Origin: Oenanthe sinensis
Lineage: Eukaryota; Streptophyta; Magnoliopsida; Apiales; Apiaceae
Reading direction: 5' to 3'
Assembly: GCA_028671895.1 (NCBI GenBank)
Contig: CM053802.1
Location: 1,422,631 to 1,486,630 of the forward strand
Length of the DNA stretch: 64,000 nucleotides
Below are positions 11,151 through 23,493 of this stretch, piece by piece. The notes below the pieces were generated by a model, which was not told the DNA's origin, did not search any database, and saw only the letters and a list, made by a program, of their open reading frames with translations. Position 1 is the stretch's first letter. Every line of letters begins with the position of its first letter. The position numbers and the translations under genes are program-made.

Positions 11151-12696
11151 TGTTAGTAATTGTGCTCTAGAGACAATACTTTTTATATTTTAAGGAAAAT
11201 ATTTATTATTAAGGATTATGTTTTATTGATTATTATTTATTTATTATGTTTTATTTACTGCGTAATAAATTGAAAGCATAATAAATGTCCTTGGAATTTT
11301 GATATGTATTATATATCTTTAAGTATGTGACTTAAAAATGAGATTATATGAATAGTATCTTATTCCTAAAATTCCCTAGTCGAGTATTATTATTTAAGGA
11401 CAATAATAATGCACAAAGACTAGTATATTTCTTGACAGATGACCACATCTCATTGGTCATAGGTATGGGGATACTAAAGTCAAGAACATAAGTGCATGTA
11501 TCAATGCATGACACTGGAATGACCCGCCGTGAGATTCTACATGTTAAGTAAGTGTCATAAGTAATTCTCACTGTGATAATGGTGTAATGATCCTTAGACC
11601 TGAAATCATTATATTTCTATACGAGAATTAATATACTTTGATTACATTAAAAGTTACCTTTGACCGGGTGATGATAAAAGTGGACATTGGGTATATTATG
11701 AATCGTATGAGAAATATGAATGATCTAGATGAGATTTAATCCTCCTAATTTTAGGAGTGATATTATTGGCCTCTTGTTTGAGTGAGACTATGAAATGCAC
11801 GGCCGTGCTCAAATGTTGATTTGATTTTAATAGTCTACTCATCGATCAAGAAAATAAAGATTAAATTATGAAGAGGATGACACGAGACATGCCTTGAGTT
11901 TAATCTATAATATCAAGATTAAAGGGATTATATTACATGGAACATTATTCACGAAAGGCTTAATCGAATCACCGATTTATTATTATTACTTGGGTAACAA
12001 TGATGTATTACTAGATGCCGCTCATTATTTACAATTTTAATTAGATATTAAAATTGTTGCCAACGTAATAATAACCTACAGGGTCACACACAAAGAACGC
12101 TTGAAGGAGAAATAATTTAAATTATGAATTTAAATTAAATAAGTAATTTATTTTATTTATGATATTAATTAAGTATGACTTAATTAATTATATAAATAGA
12201 ATAAATGAATTACTTAAACTAATTCCAAAATTTATAATTAATTAATTAAGTGAGACTTAATTAAATAATTTAGAATTTTGGATTAGTATTAATTATAATT
12301 GGATTATAATTAGAAAACTTATTCCTCTCTCTCTATATAATCTCTTTATGGGCTGATTTAATAAGATAGAGATTTTACAAAAACCCTAGCCGCTCTGAGA
12401 GAGGAGGAAGATAGAGAGAGAAGAAGTTTTCGGGTGCTAGTACACATCAATCCTTCATGAAAAGTGTTCGTGTGGATAACGTAGAGCGTAGATCGCGAGA
12501 GCGGGATACGTGGTGATTAAACAAGCTTTGGACCTCCATTAATCTTCCATTAATGAACTGTTAAAGCTTCTAAAGGTATTTATTCTTTATCTCCGAATTA
12601 AATCTTTTGTTTTCGCATGGATCCTGCGGAGGGTTTCGCTATTTTGATTTATTTTTCACGTTTATTCCGCTGCGTTTGTGTCACGAAACCCTTCAA
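11151..12696 (+). repeat. 5' LTR of plus-strand copia element
   Basis: 1,546 bp, starting TGTTAGTAATTG and ending CCCTTCAA directly before the primer-binding site. It aligns over its whole length with 31091-32636; the six substitutions seen are near 11428, 11777, 11987, 12124, 12406 and 12485. It should contain the element's promoter. Confidence 0.95.
12334..12340 (+). promoter_or_regulatory. Probable LTR TATA box
   Basis: TATATAA follows a CT-rich run in the 5' LTR; the same site is at 32274-32280 in the 3' LTR. Transcription would start about 30 bp downstream, leaving an R-U5 region of about 330 bp. Confidence 0.45.
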
Positions 12697-12709
12697 TGGC
12701 ATCAGAGCT
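12697..12709 (+). other. Primer-binding site (initiator tRNA-Met type)
   Basis: TGGCATCAGAGCT lies directly after the 5' LTR. Plant copia elements typically carry TGGTATCAGAGC, complementary to the 3' end of initiator tRNA-Met; this copy differs at one base (T to C at the fourth position). Confidence 0.85.
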
Positions 12710-12804
12710 ACTTGCGAAACGTTTTAATTCGGTTATGTGCTTAACAGTTTTTGATATATAAGCATGTATGCGATCTATCATGATTTTATATTGATATAAT
12801 ATGT

Positions 12805-13480
12805 ATATGTTTATATATATTATGAATATATGATATTCATATGATGTATAATCATATGATGATTATGTGTGTTGATGTATGTATATGATACATGTTTGTT
12901 CTTATTATGGGAATCGTATTCGATACGAATTCTGAAACGGCTGCCGTTGATTTTCTGAAATCTGTGTCCGTTGTCCGATTTTCGCAAACGATATGTGTTT
13001 TCTGACTGGAATCGGGTCACTGAGCAATACTGACATAGTCAGCTCTGCGTCTGTAAGCTATTAGATGTCGTTACAGCCTCCAAAACGGTGATTTATTATT
13101 TTCTGAAAATTATTTGATTTTCTAAAATTTTGAGTATATGTATGTATATATTATGAATATATGATATTCATGTAATGTATAATCATATGATGATTGTATG
13201 TATCTCTGTATATGTATATATGATATATGTTTGTTTTATTATGGGAATTGTATATGATACGATTTCTGAAACACCGTCAGATTTGGAGAAATCTAACTGC
13301 TGTATCCGATTTTCGTAAACGATACATGTTTTCTGACTGGAATCGGGCCAATGAACAAAACTGATAGCTATGCTATCATCGACGGGTCTGTAAGGCGTTT
13401 GACGTCGTTAAGGGCCTCGAAATAGCGATTTATTGTCTTCAGAAATTTGTTTTTAATTTTCTGAAATTTCGAAATTTGTT
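12805..13480 (+). repeat. Tandem duplication in the copia leader
   Basis: Two diverged direct copies of about 335 bp, roughly 12805-13140 and 13145-13480. Each contains, in order, 'attatgaatatatgatattc', 'tgtataatcatatgatgatt', 'attatgggaat', 'tgtttt(c)tgactggaatcggg', a 'tctgtaag' block and 'gatttatt'. It lies between the primer-binding site and gag. No long ORF crosses it. Leader repeats of this sort may concern RNA packaging or dimerisation, which is inference. Confidence 0.8.
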
Positions 13481-14325
13481 ATATATGATTATATGATATG
13501 ATTATATAATATGAGATATATTATATGTGTTATATGATAGCATGATGGATGGTTATGGCCTAAAGACCCATAGGATAGTGGTTTTGATTTATGGTTTTGG
13601 TTTCTAAATACGACTTGCATGTCGTTTATTCATTGTAATTTAATTATCTCGAATGTAACTCGAGTTCTTCTTGTAATTTCATTAGAATAGTTTTATTTTT
13701 ATTATTCAATGTAATTATCAATGAAGACTTGCAAGCAAGGAGGCGATCCAAAAAGGGATGATGGAGCAATGAAGAATGAAGACATGTAATAGATAGTATT
13801 TTTAAAACCACCATAGACTGACCTTGATATTTCCATTAGCTTGGAAATATCATATAGGATGGGGCCATAACCAAACACGTTTAATTTACGCACATTACAT
13901 ATATGTATATGATTGCATGTATTGGTATGTATGTGTAGATATAATTGAGATGCATGCTTAATATTGATTAATCATGTATGTATTAGATACGACACACATG
14001 CCATGTTTGCTTAAACAAGATAAAATCTGTAACGATTCAAGATTTTAAAATTAACAAACGATCATGAGATTCTTGTGTTTATGAAATATGGATTTTTAAA
14101 ACACGGAATTAAATATGGATTTTTGATATCTATAATTGGGATTTTCTGACAAAAGCGGATATGCGTATTCGTAAGGCTGATGGGTTTTAAGTGTGACCAT
14201 TGGTATCCTCCATCTACCTGGGAAATGAACAATTTAAGATGTCGATTTGAAATATTTGGTTCAAGGAAAAATTGAGGATCTCTTTATGATGTGATCATGA
14301 TCGTTATAAATTTTCTAAAACCCCT
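13481..14325 (+). other. Copia leader, downstream part
   Basis: Untranslated or decayed sequence between the leader duplication and the nested element. Stops occur in all frames and no gag motif is visible. It ends with CCCCT (14321-14325), the left target duplication of the nested element, and its continuation resumes at 27054. Confidence 0.55.
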
Positions 14326-16013
14326 TGTTAGGTCCCGAAATATCGTAGAAGGGGGGTTGAATACGATATTCACAATAATTTAAATTCTTTTCTGAATTTG
14401 CGGATAAATAAATTATTGTTTCAGAGTGGGTTTGGCCATTTGTAGTGTTTAGGTGAACTGCCTACTAATTTTCTGGGTGCCCGGATAAATCAATTAGGTT
14501 CAAGAAAATTAGTAGGTAAATTATGGAGACAAGTTTCCGGGAATATTACTCTCGTATTAATCCCAGAGGGTTTTGCTACACCCAGTTAAAATTAACTGGC
14601 TTCCAAAGAATAAATTAATTCTTTGCTACTAACACAAAAATATAAGGCTCAGTTCCTATACAAATATATCTAAATTAGTACAAGGAAAAACTGAGTCCGT
14701 AGGGAGTGATATCTAGGAGCCCTGTGCATTTTTCATTAAAGAACCGGGTCCTAATATCTGACCGGGAGCAAGGTATGGATGTGTATAAATTATATCTCTT
14801 GCTCCGGCCATGGCTGCTCTCTACATATTTTTGTTGAAGAAGACAACTCCTCTTTTTTTTTTGATTGGTGTAGACTTTAAATCAATAAAGTAGCTGTAGT
14901 AATTTGATTGGCTAAGGGCTGAGTGGCGCCTGTAGAGTGACTTCCCTGTGTAAATTGAAGTGGCGCCATTTACTTAGAATTTTCTGATCCAACTTGTGTT
15001 GCGCCTACACAAGGGATACCCTGTGAGAAATTAAGTGGCGCCATTAACTTGGAATTTGCTGAAGTCATTTTGAGTTGCGCCCCATAGAGTGTTTGCCCTG
15101 TATAGAAATGAGTTGCGCCTGTTAACTGTTGGTTGAATTCAAGGTGCGTGTGAATTCATTTCCATGGTCAAAGTGCAGTTTGGTCACTGCACTTTGACCC
15201 TCTATTTAATCCTTGATTGAAGTTCACCAACTTCCATTTCTTGTACCAAAGTCTTGCCACATTACACCCTGTACCTTGAGCTGTTTCCATTCTTCAACTG
15301 TAGTACAGGAACTTTCACTTTTCGTACCAAGGTTGTGACACTTTGCACCCTGCATCCTTTGAGCTGTTTAGCTGTTTGGCTGTAGCCTCTACAAATTACT
15401 TTTCGTACCTTAATAAATAACCGTTCTTTTCAAGTACGTTCTTCAACTTAACAATTCTTCTGTAGTTAATACTCAGATTCCTTTCACAGACTGCTGACGC
15501 CTAGTGCAACTGGTCTGGTTCACAGACGACTAACTTCGATCCAGGTCTTCGTATTATTGCTTTACTTACATTGTTAAGTTTACAGCAACTTCATTGCTTC
15601 GAACACTGACTGTCAATAAACACTGTAACTTCACTGGAATCTTTTCTGGTACTTAGACACTTGTCTTTACCATGTCTTCAATTCTTCTAGATTCCTATGC
15701 TTTGAACACTGTCTATCTTCAATCAATGCTGTTACACTGAAATCTTTTAGTGGCACTGCTATACTGAATCTTCAACACTTCTGAAACCCTGAAAGTCTTT
15801 AAACATTGTTCTTCACTGAGGCATGAACATATTAATGAACTTCTTTCAGTGACCTGTAGTAGACTTCAAAACTTCTTCTAATGTCTTGATTCACTGTATC
15901 TGCCTTGTCTTCATTTCTTCCTGATTTCTGTGTAGGTGTAGTATTATTTACTTGTCCTGTTCTAGTGTTGAGTTATCACGATTACTATTTATACAGCTTC
16001 GTAATCTCCAACA
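14326..16013 (-). repeat. 3' LTR of nested copia element
   Basis: 1,688 bp, the left copy on the plus strand, starting TGTTAGGTCCCG and ending CTCCAACA. It is seven bases shorter than its partner: it lacks one 8-bp 'gctgttta' unit near 15375 and has one extra T near 14865. Between about 14930 and 15120 it carries six copies of a GTGGCGCC/GTTGCGCC word. Confidence 0.95.
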
Positions 16014-16024
16014 ATCTCCCCCTA
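16014..16024 (-). other. Polypurine tract of nested element
   Basis: The plus strand reads ATCTCCCCCTA, so the minus strand has TAGGGGGAGAT immediately before the 3' LTR. This fixes the orientation of the element, in agreement with the primer-binding site at its other end. Confidence 0.85.
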
Positions 16025-19000
16025 TTTGATTGTTAAACCTTAGCAAACAAATCACCTAGGGAGGATAACTCAACTAACAACTAGAAAAAGTAATCGTCCG
16101 AGACTTGTAAATAATGCTACTGGTTTTTCTTGATCAGATAATGCATTTCCAGAATTCTTGTGTGACTGAAACGAAATATGCTTGTTCCTCTGGCACTGAA
16201 CTGATATTCAAGTTGTATCATCTTCATTTCTGTCTGTTTGAGCTTTCTCCGTTTCAAAATCCTTCATTGTTTGAACTTAAAGAACTTATCATGAACAGAG
16301 CTTCATAAGAATCAATTCCTGGGTACGTCTTCAATAGAATACTGAACATAGCTCAAATAATGTTCTCCCCCTATGAATGTGATTCTCCTTCTTATTCTTC
16401 TTCTCCTTTTAGAAAATCAATGGAATAGTCATCTCTGTTCTTCCAAGTATAGAATTACAGCTTCTTGATTCTCCCATATATCTGTTGTTTCCCCTCAGGA
16501 TCAGAAGATAAGATTTTCTTCTTCATGTCTAAAATCTCCCCCTAAGGATACGAAGATAAGACTTATTAACTTCACCTTTTTCTTGTTATAATTATAACAC
16601 TATAACTTCTCCCTCATAAGAAGAGGAATCCTCCAATTTCTTTTTCTTGTTATAACTATAACACTATAAATTCTCCCCCTTAGTTGAGGAATCCTCCAAT
16701 GGCCCACTTTTGAAGATACCAAATGTTAATACCAATTGATAGGTCCTCTTTTAAATGGTTTGTCTTCCAAGGAAGGTTCTCGTCTGTCGTTGAACGGGAA
16801 AAATATAGTAACTTTTCTTCCAGAAGCAGCAAGTAGCAAGGGTAAGTGTTTGGCTTGTGGTTTCCTCACTTCTACTACGTTCTGTTGGTGTTTACACTTA
16901 AGTGTCGAGCACTTAGAAGTGTTTCACTCTTTCTCTCCCTATCTCTCACTCACTTTCACTCAAGTGTTTCTCTCTCTCACTTTCACTCTTCATTTCAAAT
17001 ATAGCCTTCTGTACCTGCAAGTGAAATCCGTCAATTCATATATTCCCAACACCTGATTCATCAGAATGAACTGAATCACTATTAAGTGGAGAATTTCCTC
17101 GTTGAGGTGTTCTTTATCTATCATGCATAAGCACTGTCTCACACCAGACTCAATAGCAATTGCTAAATCACTGTCTAGTGGAGCCTCACCTCTTTGAGAT
17201 GGGTTATCCCAAGATTTTAAAATCTTTTTGGGAATCCTGCCTTGTTCTATCAAGGAGTTGCCTCACACCTTCTCCGTAAACGGGAGGTGGACATTCCTTT
17301 TCAGGATCTGGAAATGTTCCTTCCAGGAGGGGCGACGTAGTAGACAATGTAATGAATGGCGATTTAGAGTCTACGTTTCCCTCGTAACCCAATGACGGGT
17401 GTTTTGTTAACATGCCTATACCTCACACTGTGCACGCCTTGCAATGTGTCCAATTGTTAGGCCCCTAGTATAACTGTTAGGATTGTTAGGTCCCAAAAAC
17501 TATAAAAGGTTCCTAGTATATATCTGTTTAGGCTTACCATCAGCGTGAGTGCCGGTGGTGTGCTTGACTCATTACAAGTTGCTCTGGCTGACGAGCGAAT
17601 TTCAATGGACTCACCCTGTTGAGAGAATGATTCCAGAGACAGTTTTATTGCCTTTTCAGCTCTGCATCCTTTTGAGAAGATACAGATGAGCTTACAGATA
17701 CCTCAGTTATATACTTCTTTACTTCGCTGGAGGTAGAGCTGTAGGTGCATTTCCGACTTCATCCTTATTTGCTGCATCAAGTGCAGTTTCTCCCTTATCA
17801 ACCTCTAACAAACATTTGTTCCTTATATCTCCAGGGGTTAATATATGAAAGTGGATGAAATGAGTGTTTGGTATTAAGGCCTGGGTAAGAGATTGATGGG
17901 TTTTCAACCTCCTGGCCAGCTTCTGTAGCCACTGGGGGCTAAACGGATAAAATCAATTTAAAGAAGATAAAAAGATAATCACTTTAACATTCCAAAACAT
18001 ATTTTTCATCTCAAGGAGAAAGAAAAATATAAGAAGGAATGGAAAAAGATTGCATTAAAGCACTTTTAATAAAAGAGTTTTGTCATATCAAAAAATTTAT
18101 CATTTAAGAGCATGACACCAATAGAAATTTTCTTTAAAATACTTATCCCATAATAAAACGCGGGAATGTGTATCAGAGAAAGAATCTATCCCTTATGAAT
18201 TTCTTATAAGGCAAACTTCCCATAATAAAACGCGGGAGTTTACACCAAAGAAGAAATTCAACTCTTCTACCAAATTATATCTCAATAAAATGACTCTTTT
18301 CCATTAAACCTAAGCACTGTATGTTTTGAAAATAGTTTTGTAAAACATCCTTATCAGATAGAAGACAATGATTTTCCGACTCATAATGCAATTATGATTT
18401 ACATCATTTTCGTCTGCCTGATAGTATCCCCGACTTTAAATAAACACATGACAATTGGGGTTGAATGAATGCTTAACAATACAGTACTAGGCCTTCAAAG
18501 CAACAACCACTGTTTAGGTACTATGAATCAATGTGAAACATACACTGAAACAAGTATTTGAAAACAAATAATTTTACAAGTGATTGGTACCTTGAAGTTA
18601 AAACAAAGAGAGAAAAAGCTTTTTAACGATAAAACAATTAAAACAAGCTTTTGGGAGAGGATAAAATTTCGAGAGAAAAGAAAGATTATCCTTAAGAAAA
18701 GTTTTTCAAAAGAGAAGTTTTGAAAAAGAATTCTTAAGTTTTCTTAACTAAAACTGATAGACAAATGAATGTATCTTTGAATAAAACATTTTGAAAAAGA
18801 AATAGACAAAAATTTCTTTTTAAATACATTCAGGATCGTAAACCAGTCAAAGAAAGAAAACTATATATCACAATTATTCTGTAATAAAATATTATTCAAT
18901 TATCACAAAGTAATAAAAGAGAATATTTATACTACGAATAATTATGTTTCGAATTTATTTTAATTTACTTAAATCATGGAACAGATATTTCACTGAATTG

Positions 19001-20460
19001 TTTTATATCATCATGATTTAAATAAATCAAAATAAATTAAATACTTATGCTATACTAAGTAATTGCCAATCACATGCATATATATCTACTAAACATGGCA
19101 ATCATTCAGCAGAACAATAAGCATTGTAATATATTTTTATTATTAGTGATTTTAAATAAACATTAAGTTGTATTATCACTAATATTAAAAATATCACAGT
19201 TAAGTGCACGAATGCAAGAAACTATGCTTCTGTTATTTTATCAAATCAAAATTATGAAACTAATAATCATTGAATTGCTTCAATCCATAATTTCAATAAG
19301 ATAAAATAAATTCGCTAAATACTAAAATATTCATTAGATTGAATATTAGCATCTAACTTCCTACGCCATATCTAATAATTGTCACTTTGCACATTGTAAG
19401 CATGCTCATAACAATTATTAATTGATATACGTAAGCTCGAGGTTATAGTTGAAAAGAAATTCACAAGTCCTTTATATAGGGAAAAAATAATACTTGTGAT
19501 TCTAATTGCAACTCCTCGTAAACAAACTTGTTTTTAGAAATATTTTCTAAGTATATAAAATATTGAGAATTTTATACACATAACTTAGAAAATACTTCAT
19601 CTTCCAATATTAGTGAGTTTTGAAATTTGCATTGATTATTTAGAACATAAATTCTAAATACCGTCACTAATATCAAAAGTATCACAATTATTTGTAATAA
19701 AATATTTAAGAATATCAGAGCAAAATATCAGAGCAATTAAGCAAGATATCATTGACTAATACTCATCAAATATTTAAAACATACAAATAATTATGCTTCT
19801 TACTTATGCTAAAAATCTAACTACCACATATGCATAATACATTAAAAGCATGATAATTAAACTAATAGCAAAAAGTATAAGGATCTGGATTTCAAATAAA
19901 TTCACAAGTCCTTTGGATCGGGAAAAAGTAATACTTGTGAACTCATTTGAGAATTCCTTGCAGATGGGATTTTCAATAAATATGCATATTAATAATATCC
20001 CAAGTTTACTAACCAACTTAGATAAAATAAATTCATCAAGTCATTTAGCAAAAATCTGCAAGTTATTCGACTAAGGACAACTCTCAAAAGAAATGATACC
20101 TGGTGTCCATGCGCTTGTTCCTTCAGTGGTGTGAAGAGTTCAACAGTGTTGCTGGAAATTGACAGCTTCTAGGAATGACTTCCCTGTCTTTCTTACAACC
20201 TGCGTTATCTATATCTATATAGCCAATTAGGTTAAACCTATTATCTTAAGGGTCCCAGATTCCAAGAATTGGTGATCCCCTAAGATATCTAACAATTCAT
20301 AACTTGACTATAAGATAAGATTCTCTAGTATCCACTTGGAAACTTGCACATAGGCATATCGAGAATTAAGGTATACTTGCACATAAATATAACATTGTGT
20401 GTGCCTAGCATTTCTAGAGAGATATGTATAACAACTCTAATGTAGAATCATTTTTAAGTA
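16025..20460 (-). other. Decayed interior of nested element, 3' half
   Basis: About 4.4 kb where RT C-terminus, RNase H and the 3' region would be expected. No domain can be recognised: short ORFs at 16736-17056 (plus) and 17204-17413 (minus) match nothing I know. The segment has several 'ccaattgttaggtcc'-like words (near 16730, 17450-17500) resembling the element's own primer-site/LTR junction. It also holds a direct repeat of 'cccataataaaacgcggga' at 18147-18165 and 18219-18237. 18840-19900 is very AT-rich. Confidence 0.5.
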
Positions 20461-20469
20461 ATTAACAGT

Positions 20470-22080
20470 TAGAGAGTCATACCATGTCCTTGACATTTTG
20501 CTTGAGTCCTTACCTCCGTCATAGAAAAGCCTGGGAAGAGAATGATATATAAATTGTAATGGATCTGCACCTTCATCTTCTAGCTCACCATTCAGGAGTG
20601 CACTTGTTCACATTCATCTGATAGATCTTCATGCTTGAATGTTCCACATGTGCTAATTGTTAGGTACTAATCGTTGGGTCCCTGAATATTGTTAGATCCC
20701 CATTGATGAGTCCCAAAGGATCAAGTCTTGTCACTGGTGCTTACTGCTTGATCTTGAAAGTCCCGAAGATTCTATTCCCATCATCGTCGATACCTTCTGC
20801 TTTAAAGTCCTGTAGCAACCAGTTTGGCTTTGTCCCTCATAACAATGCCAATAGTCATCCAGTTTCTGTGAACCCCTACTGTACCAGTTTCAGCTTCGAC
20901 TTTAGTGGTCTGTGGTCTGGGTTCCAGTTTCAGTGGTTTCTGCCTTCGAACTGATTGAGATCATTTTGCATTGCAATCACCCAATCTGGATCAATCTGTG
21001 CTTCTTCAGTATTCTTTAGGATACCAATTGATGGGTGATACCAATTGTTGATACCAATTGTAAGTTGACAATTTCTCTTTCCCAACTTGGTCCCGAAAGA
21101 TATATGATCATTTCAATTAGCACTTCTAGCCTCTACACAAGAATCCGAATCACTAAGAACGAGACTCCAGGATAGAATTTGACTTCAAACCTTTTGTCTT
21201 GGCAGAAATGTTCTTAATGAAATCCTTTGATCTTCATTGTTGAGCATGACTAGTAGATCCATCTTTTATTTGCTCCTCCTGAGTTGCTGCTAGGATGTGT
21301 TGAAGATCCTTCACCTTCTACAGTGGATTTCCACTAAGGATCTGAATCATCATCGTTGTCATTGATTCCTTCTGCAACCTCAGCTTCAACATCAGTATCT
21401 GAATTTGTCAATGATTCAGAATGGTCGTTCATTTGAATGTCTGGGAGCTTGGTGTAGTTGGTCGTCACATTCAGACTTTTAATCACCTATGAGTAGCCGA
21501 GGAGAATTGTTCCATGAGCCCTAACTTCTTGTCAAGTTACTCAAATAAATCTTCATTAAAAATCAATTCCCTCCAAACACACGAAAGAGCTTCAGTGTTT
21601 GCTTTTGGTTGGCTATTTACTCAAATGATGTCTTTTCACGATCTTGTTGAATAAAGCAGCATGCTGTGTTAATTGCTTCAGCTTCCAAATACCTTTTCAG
21701 TGCAGACTTCATTTAGAACTTCACTCGCGAAATGTAGTTCCAATATCTGACTTCAAAGTTCTCACAGCTTACCAATTGTTTCCAACTTGATCTTCCTTAT
21801 TAGATCAATCACCATTTGTGACATTTTGTCTGTTGAATGCACGAACATCACCAACTTGTAATTAGGGTTACCAATTTCAATCACCACTAAGCATATGACT
21901 ATCCTTCAGTGTGATGTTTTCATTGACTTCCCTATGTGACACACTTCAAAATGTCCTTCTTAATAGAATTCCAAATGAAGCAGTCCTCTCACCAATTTCA
22001 TCTTTTAACAAAGAATCCATTGCCTTGTAGACTGACAAGTGTGAGAGCTTCCTTTGCCATAGCTAACTCTTCATTGATGA
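20470..22080 (-). pseudogene. Shreds of copia pol (nested element)
   Basis: Reading the minus strand through many stops and frameshifts, fragments fall in the correct copia order. Near 22075-22000 is a GAG-pre-integrase-like piece (RKLSHLSVYKAMDSL). Near 21770-21690 is an integrase piece (VRTLKSDIGTTF then NEVCTEK), which recalls the second catalytic Asp region. Near 21690-21640 is AEAINTAC. Near 21000-20940 is the RT N-terminal lead-in (DPDWVIAMQNDLNQFE), near 20850-20811 KAKLVAT, near 20610-20560 ALLNGELEDE and near 20490-20470 RTWYDSL. No continuous frame exists. The order and spacing make chance unlikely, but individual identities are weak. Confidence 0.6.
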
Positions 22081-23196
22081 AGCTTTACTGAAAAGTTGAC
22101 TTCACCTTTGCATCGAAATTCCATGTCAGCTACGAACAAACTTCCTCACTCTCAGTTGAGCGAGCTTCCAACCTTCTTGCTTGAGATCAAACACCTTTCC
22201 AGAAAACCCTTGAAAAAGAATTCTCTAGTGCCCTTTAGTGCTTAACTCCCTCCACAAGTAAGTTGCTTCCAGTGATGACAGTTCTTAACACATGATGGCC
22301 ATATCCCTTGTACATCCTTTGCTGTCATCTCCAAAGGTTACCATCGGGGAGGCCTTCTCAATCAACTATGATAGTAGAGCTTTAATCTTAATCATATGCC
22401 TCGAACAATAAATGTCACGAAGTCACATAACTTTTCCTTTTCATAACATACTCTGCAATCATAAATGATTAAGCTTCTTGGTACTCAACTTTAATTGAGT
22501 CCAGATGGGTTAGAGATATTATCAAAGGTAACAACAGCTTCAATATGCATAAAAGCACATGGATAGAAGAACTAACAAATTAACTACTAATTCTGTTTAA
22601 TCCATTTCTGTTGTTGTCTAACATATTTTACTATCTCTAATTACCTAAGTCAGTTTTAGATTTAGCTTCGAAACTACATGACTTACTGACTACTTAGATA
22701 ATTCTACCATCTTTTAACCATTTATCCCTAACAAGCAATACATGATCTAATATAGCATTTAAGTGCAACTATGTGAGCGAGAGCAAATCATGTGAAAATA
22801 AGCACATAAACAATTTTAAGAATATGCAGAATATTTGAATAAGACATTATGAGCAATATCAAATTCCACATACACTTATCAAGTCATTCATAAGAACAAA
22901 TATGAAATATGTGATCTATGACCTGTTTGTCTATTAGCAATTTTCACAACATTAGCAGAGGTATTAAATCACATAAGATTTAAATCAAGTTCCAGCAAAT
23001 GTTCAGGGATACACCTAATCGTCTAGAACACCCTATCTAATTCTCCAGATATTCATTTTACTGCATAGACAATCAAGTATGAAAAGTATTAATTAAACTC
23101 ATGAATCCTAGCATGCAATCTTATTCTTAGCAATCAATTAAGCATTTAAGTCCTAAGATGCTAACATGCTATCATGAATATAATACATTTCAAAAC

Positions 23197-23493
23197 TTAA
23201 TAAGCATACAGTTCTGAATTAGATAAACGTATACTAGTTAGAAAGTGTACCTGTGAAGTGCTTAGTGATTCATCTCCAGTGTTGGTCATTGATGCCAGAT
23301 GTCCATTTGGTTCATCACTGTCACTGATAGAATCATCCTTGCATTTAACTTCATCAACAAATGCTTTCCCTTGCTGCATCCTCACTAATGCCTGAGATTC
23401 TTGCTTCAACCCAACATAGTGTCTGTCATCTTTTGCTTGTACAGGCTTCTTCAAACTGTGTAGCAAACCCCTGATCTTGTCTTTTATAATCAA
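23197..23493 (-). pseudogene. Possible gag C-terminal remnant
   Basis: A 98-codon minus-strand frame: lysine/glutamine-rich first half, then an acidic segment (KCKDDSISDSDEPNGHLASM). Copia gag proteins often have an acidic DSD-rich stretch followed by a short hydrophobic motif after the zinc knuckle, and the position (upstream of the pol shreds in element orientation) fits. No zinc knuckle is visible, so this is tentative. Confidence 0.3.

Noticed and set aside
11344..11571. 75-codon minus-strand ORF present twice (also 31284-31511)
   Set aside because: It is duplicated only because it lies in both LTRs of the copia element; there is no coding evidence.
13376..13392. GACGGG in the copia leader as part of the gypsy motif system
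   Set aside because: It is an isolated occurrence in an unrelated element, explainable by chance.
14930..15120. GGCGCC words as gypsy primer-binding sites
   Set aside because: They are internal to the LTR, lack the rest of a primer site, and the true primer site (initiator tRNA-Met type) is at 25338-25352.
16736..17413. ORFs of 69-106 codons in the nested element
   Set aside because: They lie in decayed retrotransposon interior and resemble no known domain; open length is within chance for this stretch.
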